Below the pieces are notes generated by a model. That model was given only the letters and a program-made list of their open reading frames with translations, ran no database searches and had not been told where the DNA came from. 12,188 bases of DNA from Kangiella sp. Its GTDB lineage: Bacteria > Pseudomonadota > Gammaproteobacteria > Enterobacterales > Kangiellaceae. Positions 1 through 7,527 of this stretch are shown here, piece after piece (position 1 is the first letter of the stretch; every line of letters starts with the position of its first letter). The stretch is taken from NCBI GenBank assembly GCA_002733465.1, contig NVVT01000003.1, positions 241,120-253,307 of the forward strand, given 5' to 3'. The position numbers and the translations under genes were made by a program.

Positions 1-741
1 TCTGTTTTTTCCCATGCCGATGAATATGTGAAATTAACAAAATCTCTGGGTGTAAGATTAAAAGGTATACGAAACGAAGATAGAGACAAGTTGATAAGTG
101 AAGCAAAGACTGTATTTTCTCAATTACAATCTAAGTTTTCAAAATCATCTGGAGTTCAACTTAGAGGCGCCGTTGCTCATGCTGACTTTAGTGCAATTAT
201 TGATGACCAAGCTAATGTATTAAAACAAGTCGAGATAGCTAGTAATGAATTTGAAAATCTTGATGAAAATATTGGTGCAAATGAATGTATTGAAATCGCC
301 ACCAGTCTTCAACAACTTGGTTTTTCAGAATTAGCCGAAAGTGTATTAGAAGACGGTGTTGAACAGTATTTTGATCAAAATAGCTTTATAGAACAAGTCA
401 AAAAAATCACTAAAAATAAAAACCTAATAGCCAATGCTCTAAAAGTAAATAAAATTAACAATCGAGCAGTTAAGTATTTTAAAGAAAAAAAGTACAATCG
501 TTCATTAGATGAATTTTTACTTGCTCTTAATATTGCGCCTAACAATATTAATATTGCTTTAAATCGAGCTCAGGCGTTACTAAAAAAATACCAACAATCT
601 AAGAGTGATACTGAGTTACTTCATCAGGCCGAATTAGTCTTATCCGATATTGATAGACTATCGTCTGATGATATTCGCTATAAGCGGTATTTAGAGCTTT
701 TACGTTTATCTCAACTGATGCTACAAAACACTAACATTTAA
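1..741 (+). CDS. TPR-like protein of unknown function, 5' end missing
   Basis: The reading frame is open from base 1 and ends with TAA at 739-741, so this is the C-terminal part (about 246 codons) of a longer protein. A GTG at 28 is in frame, but it has no ribosome binding site and coding sequence continues upstream of it, so it is not a convincing start. The protein is soluble and helical, rich in Lys, Asn and Leu. A TPR-like helix pair lies at about bases 460-560: Tyr-Phe-Lys-Glu-Lys-Lys-Tyr followed by the typical ALNIAPNN turn. Two similar short segments, SLGVRLKG and SSGVQLRG, occur about 33 residues apart and may be an internal repeat. No catalytic motif or membrane segment is visible. 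It is probably co-transcribed with the next gene, whose ATG lies 78 bases downstream. I do not recognise the family; the missing N-terminus may carry its defining domain. Confidence 0.75.
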   Translation, partial: SVFSHADEYVKLTKSLGVRLKGIRNEDRDKLISEAKTVFSQLQSKFSKSSGVQLRGAVAHADFSAIIDDQANVLKQVEIASNEFENLDENIGANECIEIATSLQQLGFSELAESVLEDGVEQYFDQNSFIEQVKKITKNKNLIANALKVNKINNRAVKYFKEKKYNRSLDEFLLALNIAPNNINIALNRAQALLKKYQQSKSDTELLHQAELVLSDIDRLSSDDIRYKRYLELLRLSQLMLQNTNI

Positions 742-819
742 ACTATACTATTTAATGGGCATCAGCTTTATTACTGATTATTTTTGCTCAGACAAAATAT
801 TACTACTAACTTGGACCAT

Positions 820-1590
820 ATGGATACTTTCAATTTACTATTCATCATTTTTGCACTGCTTGTAGGTGCGGTGATTTTCGTGGTTAATATTCAGCGAAAA
901 GAACACAAAAAGGCGGAACAGTTTCATCAAGCTTCTAAATTCAAATACAGAGCAAATGAGTCTGCCAATATACTCAGTAATTTCGCGAAAATTCCAATAG
1001 GCGAAGAAACTCGAAAAATTCTACTTCAAGTGATTCAAAAAAACCTAACCGATGCTCTTAAAATACAACCTCAAGACAAGTATATTAGAGAACGATTGCC
1101 TGCTGTCAATAAACAACTAACCAACACTAATAACAAGATTGATTCTGGCCAATTGGCGATTCCTGCCGATCCGCAACAATTAGAGAAACTGCTAAATAGC
1201 CTAACAAAATTAAGTAACTATATTATAAAAATAAGTAAAATCAACAAATTAGATTTGTCGCTTACAAAAATCTCCATTGGAAAAATATCGTCTTTGGTGA
1301 CTGAAACTAAACTCTCTGCCTATATTCAACAAATAAAGAAAGGGCTTGCAATTGGAAACTATGATTTTGCTGTAAAGCGACTAATTACCACCAAACAATT
1401 AATGGCAGGTCTTAAAACCAAGAGTAATAGAATAATTGCGCTTCAAGAACGCCTAGCAACACTTGAACAGGAAGTGAAAATATCCTATCAAAAAGCAAAG
1501 AAAAATAAAAAGGTACAACAAGCAAAAATCGATCAAAAAGAAACGAGCGAAGATGTGGACAACGTATTTGGTCCTAAGAAAAAATGGTAA
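820..1590 (+). CDS. membrane-anchored coiled-coil protein, unknown function
   Basis: A protein of 256 residues if it starts at ATG 820. An in-frame TTG at 784 would add 12 polar residues, but it has no Shine-Dalgarno sequence. The ATG is preferred because it puts a hydrophobic segment (about residues 4-22, FNLLFIIFALLVGAVIFVV) directly at the N-terminus, followed by a basic RKEHKK stretch. This suggests a single anchor with the C-terminal part in the cytoplasm. The rest is charged, helical and Lys/Gln-rich, with likely coiled coil near residues 200-240. The last residues are VFGPKKKW, a compact basic/aromatic tail after an acidic patch (SEDVDNV); this could be a docking motif, but that is a guess. 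It follows the TPR-like gene on the same strand and converges with the dioxygenase gene across only 16 bases. I do not recognise the family. Confidence 0.75.
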   Translation: MDTFNLLFIIFALLVGAVIFVVNIQRKEHKKAEQFHQASKFKYRANESANILSNFAKIPIGEETRKILLQVIQKNLTDALKIQPQDKYIRERLPAVNKQLTNTNNKIDSGQLAIPADPQQLEKLLNSLTKLSNYIIKISKINKLDLSLTKISIGKISSLVTETKLSAYIQQIKKGLAIGNYDFAVKRLITTKQLMAGLKTKSNRIIALQERLATLEQEVKISYQKAKKNKKVQQAKIDQKETSEDVDNVFGPKKKW

Positions 1591-1606
1591 GCTCTTTGAT
1601 TACTTA

Positions 1607-2899
1607 TTAAATTATCACTTTTCGTTCTCTAAACCATTTTACCGCAATCCACTTCTCACCTTTTAAAACAGACCGACCCGCATGTAAAGACATTAAATTG
1701 ATACTGCCATCGTTATAACAGTTATCCATATATACAAGCGTTCCACATTTAGCTTCAATAGAAATATCAATTTCTGGATAATAGGTGTCACCGCCTATTT
1801 CGACGTCATTTAGATATAATAGAACCGTTCTAGTTCTTTGCCCTGCTTTTTCCAATAGTGATTTTGATACGGGCAAAGAAGGATCAAAAAAGTCAAAATG
1901 TGGTTTGTATTCTTGCCCAACTTGATAGTGGAGTACTGAAAGTGGTTCACTTTCCTCAATATTTTTACGCACTAGATCACATATTTTTCGCTCAATGAAT
2001 TTTATAAAACCAGATACTCTAGTCGGAGAAAAATACATGTAGGAATTAGATCTTACAGAAGAATCCATACCGCCATGTTTAGAATCAGAATTTATTACTT
2101 TAGCTTTCTCTTGGTAAGGACGAGATAAAAACACAATATAATTTGCTTCATCTTGATCTAAAAAGTCAGATGTCAAATTTAGGTTAATGGCTTTAGAAAG
2201 AAGTTTTGGCGTTAATTTGGAATGAATAACTTCAGGAAGCGAAAATTTTGGTAGTTGCATGCTTTTATGAACGACGTTTTTCAGTTTTTTCAACTCTTCT
2301 TTTTCACCACATTTGAAATCTACAAATAGTTCGTGATGGGAATTTAAATTAGGGTAGTCACTTGCGCCACAAATTACGCTTATCTTTATATAAAGTTCTA
2401 CACAATCATTCTCTTGTAAAACTTTGTTGTTATTGAGAGCAACAATTGCAGGCAAAAATTCTTGCATTGATGCATAAATCAAACAGTATTGACTAAACAC
2501 GATTGCGCTAGTCACATTTTTATAAAAAAGATAAAGCTGAAAAAGGGCTTGAGGGTTACCTAATTGAGCCGCTAGCCAATAATGTTTAATACCAGCCTCA
2601 ATCTGTGTTGTTGATGAACCGTTTATAAACTTGAGCTCAGCCATTTGAAACAATGATTGTTCACACCCTTGGTCAATCGCTCTTTGGTATAAATTTTCAG
2701 CCTTTACTAGATCAACGGGAATAAACCCTCCCTTAGCATAAATGTTTGCTAAAGATTGCAAGGCTGGCAAATAATTACTATTTGCCGATTGATTCAAACT
2801 TTTAAGCATTAATTCAATATTATTTTCATTGAAATAGCGTTTACTCAATTCAAATTGAGATTTTGCGTTATTTGTATTTTCGGAAGAGTTATTCATCAA
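1607..2899 (-). CDS. Sel1-repeat / prolyl 4-hydroxylase-like 2OG-Fe(II) dioxygenase
   Basis: A two-part protein of 430 residues. Residues about 12-130 are Sel1/TPR-like helical repeats, for example ALQSLANIYAKGG...KAENLYQRAIDQG and the matching LFQMAEL...GIKHYWLAAQLGNPQA. Residues about 235-425 form a P4Hc-type double-stranded beta-helix. The iron ligands are visible as H334-F-D336 (in KPHFDFFDP) and the distal H406 (in SLHAGRS). K416 in GEKW, ten residues after the distal His, is in the place of the 2-oxoglutarate-binding Lys of prolyl 4-hydroxylases. The likely reaction is Fe(II)/2-oxoglutarate-dependent hydroxylation of a peptide residue, with the Sel1 part perhaps binding the substrate. 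The real substrate cannot be read from the sequence. No signal peptide is seen. Two adjacent ATGs (2897-2899 and 2894-2896) make the exact start uncertain, and the ribosome binding site is weak. The gene begins 14 bases after the peptidase stop codon, so it is probably translated from the same mRNA. Confidence 0.88.
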   Translation of the reverse strand: MMNNSSENTNNAKSQFELSKRYFNENNIELMLKSLNQSANSNYLPALQSLANIYAKGGFIPVDLVKAENLYQRAIDQGCEQSLFQMAELKFINGSSTTQIEAGIKHYWLAAQLGNPQALFQLYLFYKNVTSAIVFSQYCLIYASMQEFLPAIVALNNNKVLQENDCVELYIKISVICGASDYPNLNSHHELFVDFKCGEKEELKKLKNVVHKSMQLPKFSLPEVIHSKLTPKLLSKAINLNLTSDFLDQDEANYIVFLSRPYQEKAKVINSDSKHGGMDSSVRSNSYMYFSPTRVSGFIKFIERKICDLVRKNIEESEPLSVLHYQVGQEYKPHFDFFDPSLPVSKSLLEKAGQRTRTVLLYLNDVEIGGDTYYPEIDISIEAKCGTLVYMDNCYNDGSINLMSLHAGRSVLKGEKWIAVKWFRERKVII

Positions 2900-2913
2900 T
2901 ACTTTTATTAATA

Positions 2914-4899
2914 TCAGTTATCTTTACCAATATGCTCATCAAGAAATGAAAATATTTTATTAAACATTTTTACACGGTTTTTTTCATCTCTATATCCGTG
3001 AGCCTCATTCAAAAACTCTAGATATTGATAGCTTTTACCAACGTTATCCAAAGCCTGCTTCATAGATTCAACCTGCTCTATTGGCGCTCTAACATCTTTA
3101 TCGCCATGTATTAATAATACTTCAGCTTTTATCTTATCCGCGTTGTAGGCTGGTGAGCGTAGTTTTTGTACATTCAAATCTTCTCCTAAGACTTCTTTAA
3201 GATAAGCTACTCCAGATTTGCTATCGGCCTTATTGGCTTCTTCAAACATCATTGGTAAATCGTAAACACCCATAGAGCCTATTGCACATTTATACAAAGA
3301 TTGCTCCCGTATAACGCCCATCAATGCCGCATATCCTCCATAGCTATGACCGAAAATACAAATCCTATTTTCGTCGACAATTTTATCATTAATTAGCTAT
3401 ATAGTGGCGTCCGTTAAATCATCTTGCATCAAGGCTCCCCATTCACCATGTCCTTTTTCTTTAAAACCTAAACCAAAACCTCCACTGCCTCGAAAATTCA
3501 CTTGTAGAACAGCATAGCCACGGTTAGCTAGCAGTTGAACTTCATAATTAAATCCCCAGTAATCTCTTCTTCCATGAGGTCCTCCATGAGGCATAACAAC
3601 AAGGGGTAATTTACCTTTATATACTTTCGGTTTAGTCAGATAACCGTGAATAGTGACACCATCTCTCATTTCAAACGTTTGGGGTTCCATATTGGCCATT
3701 TCGGCGGGATCTAACCATGGACTAGCGCTAATTATATAATCCGCATTAAGTGTTTTAGTGGAAAACAAATAATAGTCGCCCGAATTAGTGTCGGAAGTAA
3801 CTGAAACCACCACATAACTATTATCTTTTGTAGCACTCACAATTCCTACATGATTGTTAGGAAATGCTTTAGAAAGAATCCTGTGAAGTTTACCTTTAGC
3901 ATTTTTTTTGTCTAAATATTCGTAAGATGGTTTGCCAAAATCATTTCTTACTGCAACAATATTTGACGTATCAAAATCAAAAATGTAATCACTTGTATCA
4001 ACCAAATCATGCTGATAAATTTTTTCAATACTCTGCTCTTCAAGATTCAATAAATGCAAAGCTGAAGTTTTGTCTTTTATCGTTACGTTTAAATAAACTG
4101 ATTTATTATCTTTAGTAAATGCTAGAGGGAATATTTTTTGGTAATCAAAGTCTTTCACATCAAAGGTTTGCCAATCACCAATCGGAGCATTTAATTTTGC
4201 TTCTTTATAATAAATAACTAATCGATTATTATCATTTACTCGCCATGAAAATCGAAGATTGCCGTTATTATCGGTCATACCCCATCTTCCGGGTAATTTA
4301 CCGGTTTTTTTCTTCCTACCACTGTAAACGTTTAATTTGAAAACTTCAGGTTTGACTTCATCCAAGTCTATTTGCCACGGAAGGACTGAAATCAAAATAT
4401 GTTTGTCATCATTTTCTAAAAGATCGATTATATCAAACCAAGCTCGATCACTTCTTTTTTTCTTAATTCTGGTCCCAGTTTGTTTTTCACCAGACTGATA
4501 ACCAAATATGGCTTTTTTCCTACTTCCATCAACGTTAATAGCATTAATTTCTCCATAATCAAAAATGGTGGTATTGTATTTACTACTTTTTACTATTGTG
4601 TGAATTAGACGTTCATTATTTATCCAGTATACGGCCCCAATAGATTTACCTTGGCCTTTTACACCAAATAAATTGATTGGTTTCTTAGTGTTCCTATCTA
4701 ATACCCCTAACAAATCCCGCCCATCTTTTCTAAAGATGACAGAAAAATATTCACCATTAGGCGATATTTGAACATCTCTTACTTCAGGTGTTTTAGAAAG
4801 AATATTGATGGGTATTTGCTTCGCAGACAAAGATGATAATTCTATTGAAAAGCAAATTGAAAATACAATTGCAGACCATAATATATTTATGTTTTTCAT
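2914..4899 (-). pseudogene. S9 (prolyl oligopeptidase) family peptidase split by an in-frame amber codon
   Basis: Read through, this is one frame of 661 codons, about the usual length for secreted S9 peptidases. An in-frame TAG (codon 501, 3397-3399) interrupts it. Residues 1-26 are a signal peptide (cleavage near SSLSA-K). Then come a beta-propeller region (about 30-400) and the hydrolase domain, including MPHGGPHG, NFRGSGGFG and MQDDLTDAT. The nucleophile motif GHSYGG (Ser codon 519, bases 3343-3345) lies downstream of the TAG, as do the charge-relay Asp602 (HGDKD) and His634 (NEAHG). The 500-residue product therefore lacks the whole catalytic triad. A restart at TTG 3324 would give 136 residues without the serine. 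All else is in frame and well conserved, so the lesion looks recent: a single base change, a readthrough codon or a sequence error. AAGGA precedes the ATG at 4897-4899. The gene follows rssC by 66 bases and precedes the dioxygenase gene. Confidence 0.85.
3397..3399 (-). other. in-frame amber (TAG) codon inside the S9 peptidase frame
   Basis: The codon follows DDLTDATI and is followed in the same frame by LINDKIVDENRICIFG and then the GHSYGG nucleophile motif. From memory of the family, this position is commonly aromatic, often Trp (DAT-x-W). TGG to TAG is one base change; TAT (Tyr) to TAG and CAG (Gln) to TAG are also single changes. No frameshift is needed to restore the full-length frame. 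Confidence 0.85.
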
Positions 4900-4913
4900 T
4901 AATAGTTCCTTTA

Positions 4914-4958
4914 TTTTGTTTTTTGTTTTTTGTTTTTTGTTTTTTGTTTTTTGTTTTT
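4914..4958. repeat. heptanucleotide tandem repeat (GTTTTTT on plus, AAAAAAC on minus), six G positions in phase
   Basis: G residues fall at 4918, 4925, 4932, 4939, 4946 and 4953, exactly seven bases apart, with only T between them. The tract fills most of the 66-base gap between the rssC stop (4966) and the peptidase start (4899). On the transcribed minus strand it is an A-rich leader ending about 15 bases before the start codon. Such simple repeats can change length by strand slippage. It is intergenic, so length changes would alter leader length or A-tract number rather than a reading frame. Confidence 0.95.
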
Positions 4959-4962
4959 ACAT

Positions 4963-4991
4963 ATACTAGGTTAAAACTTTGGAGATGTCCG
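4963..4991 (-). promoter_or_regulatory. candidate sigma70 promoter for the peptidase gene
   Basis: On the minus strand, CGGACA (4986-4991) and TAGTAT (4963-4968) are 17 bases apart, each matching four of six consensus bases. The -10 element overlaps the rssC stop codon. Transcription would begin at the edge of the heptamer repeat, placing the repeat in the 5' untranslated leader. Matches of this quality occur by chance in AT-rich DNA, so this is tentative; transcription from the rssB promoter is equally possible. Confidence 0.3.
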
Positions 4992-5463
4992 TATAATAAT
5001 GTTCATTATCCTTCGAAATATCCGCTAGATTTTTATGAGCTAAAAGAACCGACTCTAGCACTTTATTTTCGTCAACCTGTACAGAGGCTAACTCGATAAA
5101 ATTTAAATTTTGACTTGTTTCTAAATCAGACTTGTTTTGCTTACTAGTCACAATGCGAAAAACTTGATCAAAACAGACTCTGCGTAATATATGAGCTAAC
5201 TCGCCTTTTTTTACAAAAATAACCGGCTGTTTGTCTGTTGCTTTCTTAAATTCAATTGAAATCCTAGCTAACAAACCAAGAGCGGTACTATCAAGCATAT
5301 CAGCATTTTCTAGATTAATAGCTATCTCGCTCACACCCTTTGGCGATTGAAATAATTGGTTAATATATGCTTCTAGCCCCGAACAGTCAGAATAACGAAC
5401 GACACCAATAAAATTGATATATTCTATATCGTCTAATCGAGCCGTTAGAATGCGACCTTTCAT
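4966..5463 (-). CDS. rssC: STAS-domain anti-anti-sigma factor, RssC/CrsA/HsbA-like
   Basis: A protein of 165 residues with an N-terminal STAS domain (about 1-105). Phosphorylatable Ser59 lies in DMLDSTALGLLA, matching the conserved D-S-T/S motif of SpoIIAA-type antagonists. Residues 106-165 are an extra, charged, probably helical tail of unknown role. In related systems, the unphosphorylated STAS protein binds an anti-sigma factor/kinase or a diguanylate cyclase; phosphorylation frees the partner and a PP2C phosphatase reverses it. The start codon overlaps the rssB stop by one base (TAATG), with AAGGAAG just upstream, so the two are translationally coupled. This supports the phosphatase next door acting on Ser59. 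The gene name follows the Pseudomonas rssB-rssC pair and rests on domain content and pairing; the output (sigma factor, flagella or c-di-GMP) is unknown. Confidence 0.85.
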   Translation of the reverse strand: MKGRILTARLDDIEYINFIGVVRYSDCSGLEAYINQLFQSPKGVSEIAINLENADMLDSTALGLLARISIEFKKATDKQPVIFVKKGELAHILRRVCFDQVFRIVTSKQNKSDLETSQNLNFIELASVQVDENKVLESVLLAHKNLADISKDNEHYYTDISKVLT

Positions 5464-6689
5464 TAATAATCTTCCTTTTCGACAATAAATACCGTTATAT
5501 CGTCTGGTGGGTTATTGTCTTGCAATTGTTTAACCGGTTTCATTAGCATTGGAATATTGATTGGATTGTTTCTAGCGAATTCAATTAAAAAAGACTCCCC
5601 TGCTGGCTCTGATTCCGTTGGTATTAATTCTAACCAACCATCGGAAACCATTAGCAGTTTAAAACCTTTCTTAATCTTTATATCATTACTTTTAAACGTT
5701 GCCCAATCGAATAATCCTAAAGGAAATCCATCATCTTTTAGCAACTCTGTTGAATTACCACAAATTAATACTGGCGCGGGGTATTGTCCCGCCACGCTGT
5801 AGGTAAGCGTTTGAGTATCGCAATCTATCACAGCATAAAAAAGTGTAATATGCTTACCTAAATTTGCGCTAATTAATTCTTCATTTAAGTAAGACATTAA
5901 TTCATCAGGGCGTATGATAGTGTCATTTATCCCCGCTCTATATTGTCGTAAAGGTTGATTCATTAAACTCTTTAACATCATTGTCACAAAAGCCGCTGCG
6001 GAGCCATGACCAGACACGTCAGCAAAATAAAATCCAATATAGCGGTCATCTATTTCAAAATAATCTATAAAATCGCCACTTAAATTTAGAGACGGAACAA
6101 TAATATGTTGAAAGTGAAAGCCAGAAATCGTGGCATCGGCAGGTGGTAAAAGCTGTAATTGAGCTTGTCGACCTGCATCTTGGTCTTTTTGTAATAAATC
6201 TAAATTACTAGCTAGTTCTTTATTAGCTACTTCAAGCTCATTTTTGTAGGTTTGATTTTCGGTTTCTAAGAAACTTCGATGAATCGCATTTTGAACGGCA
6301 TTTTCTAACACTGCTAAATCAGTAATCGGTTTTACTAGGTAGTCTAATGCGCCCAGTCTCAGAGCCTCCACTACATCGTGGATTTGGCCCGCGCCCGAAA
6401 TAATAATAATAGGTGTATCGGGTGACAACTTACTTAATTTGGTGAGCAACGTCATGCCGTCCATTTCTGGCATACGGAGATCGCAAAGCACCACATCTGG
6501 CTCAAATTCGCAAAATAAGGCCAAACCTTGCTTTCCGTCAGTCGCTTCAATGATATTATATCCGCTATCTTCTAGGTAAACCGCCATACTTTCACGAACT
6601 ATCGGCTCATCATCAATGATCAGAACGGTCTTCAAGCTCGCAGGTTGGGTTTTCTTAGGTTCTGATGATAAGGTGTTATTAATGTCCAT
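5463..6689 (-). CDS. rssB: response regulator with PP2C/SpoIIE phosphatase output, RssB-like
   Basis: A protein of 408 residues. The receiver domain (about 21-135) has the acidic pair D26-D27, phosphoacceptor D70 (VLCDLRMPEMDG), S98 and K120 (LVKPI), so it should be phosphorylatable. A coiled-coil linker (about 135-180) leads to a PP2C/SpoIIE-type Ser phosphatase domain (about 190-405). Its metal-binding signatures are visible in LSGDFIDYF, FADVSGHGSAAA and MVSDGWLE. The expected role is phosphorylation-controlled dephosphorylation of the adjacent STAS protein. The protein ends right after the phosphatase domain. It lacks the C-terminal HATPase anti-sigma/kinase domain that I recall in HsbR of Pseudomonas and CrsR of Shewanella, so it matches the shorter Pseudomonas RssB; the kinase/anti-sigma partner must be elsewhere. 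AGG lies six bases before the ATG at 6687-6689. It is divergent from the PilZ gene. Confidence 0.88.
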   Translation of the reverse strand: MDINNTLSSEPKKTQPASLKTVLIIDDEPIVRESMAVYLEDSGYNIIEATDGKQGLALFCEFEPDVVLCDLRMPEMDGMTLLTKLSKLSPDTPIIIISGAGQIHDVVEALRLGALDYLVKPITDLAVLENAVQNAIHRSFLETENQTYKNELEVANKELASNLDLLQKDQDAGRQAQLQLLPPADATISGFHFQHIIVPSLNLSGDFIDYFEIDDRYIGFYFADVSGHGSAAAFVTMMLKSLMNQPLRQYRAGINDTIIRPDELMSYLNEELISANLGKHITLFYAVIDCDTQTLTYSVAGQYPAPVLICGNSTELLKDDGFPLGLFDWATFKSNDIKIKKGFKLLMVSDGWLELIPTESEPAGESFLIEFARNNPINIPMLMKPVKQLQDNNPPDDITVFIVEKEDY

Positions 6690-6754
6690 TTACTACCTAG
6701 TTAGGATAAAACATGAAGTATTTACCCATGCAAATATTAGAAGTTAACTAATTA

Positions 6755-6780
6755 AGGCTAATAGCCATAGCTATTGGTCT
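6755..6780. repeat. inverted repeat with hairpin potential
   Basis: Arms of 11 bases (AGGCTAATAGC and GCTATTGGTCT) flank a CATA loop. The six innermost pairs are perfect Watson-Crick, and the outer five include two G-T pairs in a plus-strand RNA. It lies 66 bases upstream of the rssB start and could be an operator or an RNA structure. No known family is recognised. Confidence 0.5.
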
Positions 6781-6850
6781 AGTTTTATAATTTTGACCAT
6801 ATTTAATCAAATTCTAGGAGTTTGTCCAAGAATATCAGGCTAAAATAAAT

Positions 6851-6898
6851 CTTGCCTAAGGATACTACTCCCAATTAAAGAGGCAAGTCTTTTGTTTT
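6851..6898 (+). terminator. orphan terminator-like hairpin
   Basis: CTTGCCT (6851-6857) pairs with AGGCAAG (6881-6887), and an inner GGA/TCC pairing can shorten the loop. The stem is followed by TCTTTTGTTTT (6888-6898). The minus strand after the stem is also fairly T-rich, so either direction is possible. No annotated gene ends here, so this could be the 3' end of a small RNA or a chance structure. Confidence 0.4.
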
Positions 6899-6906
6899 AA
6901 TATTCA

Positions 6907-6935
6907 TTGACCAATCACAATTTTTTTCCTAGTAT
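6907..6935 (+). promoter_or_regulatory. candidate sigma70 promoter for the PilZ gene
   Basis: TTGACC (6907-6912, five of six consensus bases) and TAGTAT (6930-6935, four of six) are separated by a 17-base, T-rich spacer. Transcription would start near 6942, leaving a leader of about 180 bases before the PilZ start codon. An inverted repeat lies just after the predicted start. Tentative. Confidence 0.4.
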
Positions 6936-7123
6936 TAGTTAAGAAAGTACAGCAACAATCGTATAGTTATAACGATAGCAATAAATAGATACTTGTCAAA
7001 ACTCAGTGAGCCTAGCTACAGCGTTTAATTTGGTCGCTATTAATTTGATTAGTTTATTTTTAATTGAATACGAGCCCTTTTTATTTAATGTAGTTAAAGG
7101 CCTCAATATAAAAGGAGATCCAC

Positions 7124-7429
7124 GTGCCTTCACCTAGTAAAGATTACGATGAAAAGAGAAATTTTATACGAATGTTCGTCAATGCAAAAGTTAATATTAC
7201 CGATCCGCAGTCTGGTAATACCTTTAATGGCGTTGGTATCAATCTAAGTGGCAGTGGTGCTATGTTCACTACTGATGAAGCTTTCAAGGTTGGTCAAAGC
7301 TTAACCGTTGATATTAGTTCAGATCAAAGCCAATTAGCACCGTTAAGTGCAAAATTCGAAGTAATTAGGGTAACCGAAGATGCAGATGGCAATTATTGTA
7401 TTGCGGGCAGTTTAGCTGAGATTAGTTAA
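7124..7429 (+). CDS. small PilZ-domain protein (probable c-di-GMP receptor)
   Basis: A 101-residue single-domain PilZ protein. Both halves of the c-di-GMP-binding signature are present: R12-N-F-I-R16 (RxxxR) and N40-L-S-G-S-G45 ([D/N]xSxxG), so ligand binding is expected. The start is GTG, chosen because a strong AAAGGAG (7111-7117) sits six bases upstream and because the RxxxR motif falls near the N-terminus, as usual in the family. It is cytosolic, with no signal peptide or membrane segment. It is divergent from rssB and convergent with mlaA, from which 98 bases separate it; no clear terminator was seen there. From memory, P. aeruginosa PA2799 is a PilZ protein in the same neighbourhood (PA2800 VacJ, PA2798 RssB), which suggests orthology. 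What it controls is not evident. Confidence 0.88.
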   Translation: MPSPSKDYDEKRNFIRMFVNAKVNITDPQSGNTFNGVGINLSGSGAMFTTDEAFKVGQSLTVDISSDQSQLAPLSAKFEVIRVTEDADGNYCIAGSLAEIS

Positions 7430-7527
7430 ATTCAATTTTTACTCAACGACTAAACCTTTATTCAACAAGTTAACTGGCTATTTTTATAAAGACTGCATTT
7501 CACCAATTCTTGGATAAAACATCTAAC

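Larger units (their letters stand above)
6690..7123. other. 434-base divergent intergenic region between rssB and the PilZ gene
   Basis: This AT-rich stretch holds no convincing gene. It contains a hairpin at 6755-6780, a terminator-like structure at 6851-6898, a candidate plus-strand promoter at 6907-6935 and an imperfect inverted repeat ATCGT...ACGAT near 6959-6977. A 12-codon frame at 6713-6751 has an AGGA upstream but nothing to support expression. An rssB promoter must lie here on the minus strand, but I could not pick a clear -35/-10 pair. Confidence 0.8.

Noticed and set aside
2914..3324. Separate 136-residue hydrolase gene starting at TTG 3324
   Set aside because: It is the same frame as the upstream peptidase, lacks the nucleophile serine and has no ribosome binding site, so it is the 3' part of the split gene.
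4833..5099. Plus-strand frame of 88 codons across the heptamer repeat
   Set aside because: Its FVFCFLFF segment is only the translation of the T-rich repeat, and it is antisense to rssC and the peptidase gene.
5515..5802. Plus-strand frame of 95 codons within rssB
   Set aside because: Antisense shadow of the conserved PP2C domain; no ribosome binding site or recognisable motif.
6713..6751. Twelve-codon plus-strand frame with AGGA upstream, possible leader peptide
   Set aside because: Very short, no known gene follows in a leader-like arrangement, and no codon run hints at attenuation.
7430..7527. Search for a bidirectional terminator between the PilZ gene and mlaA
   Set aside because: Only a short AGTTAACT palindrome and scattered T runs were found; no stem followed by a T tract.
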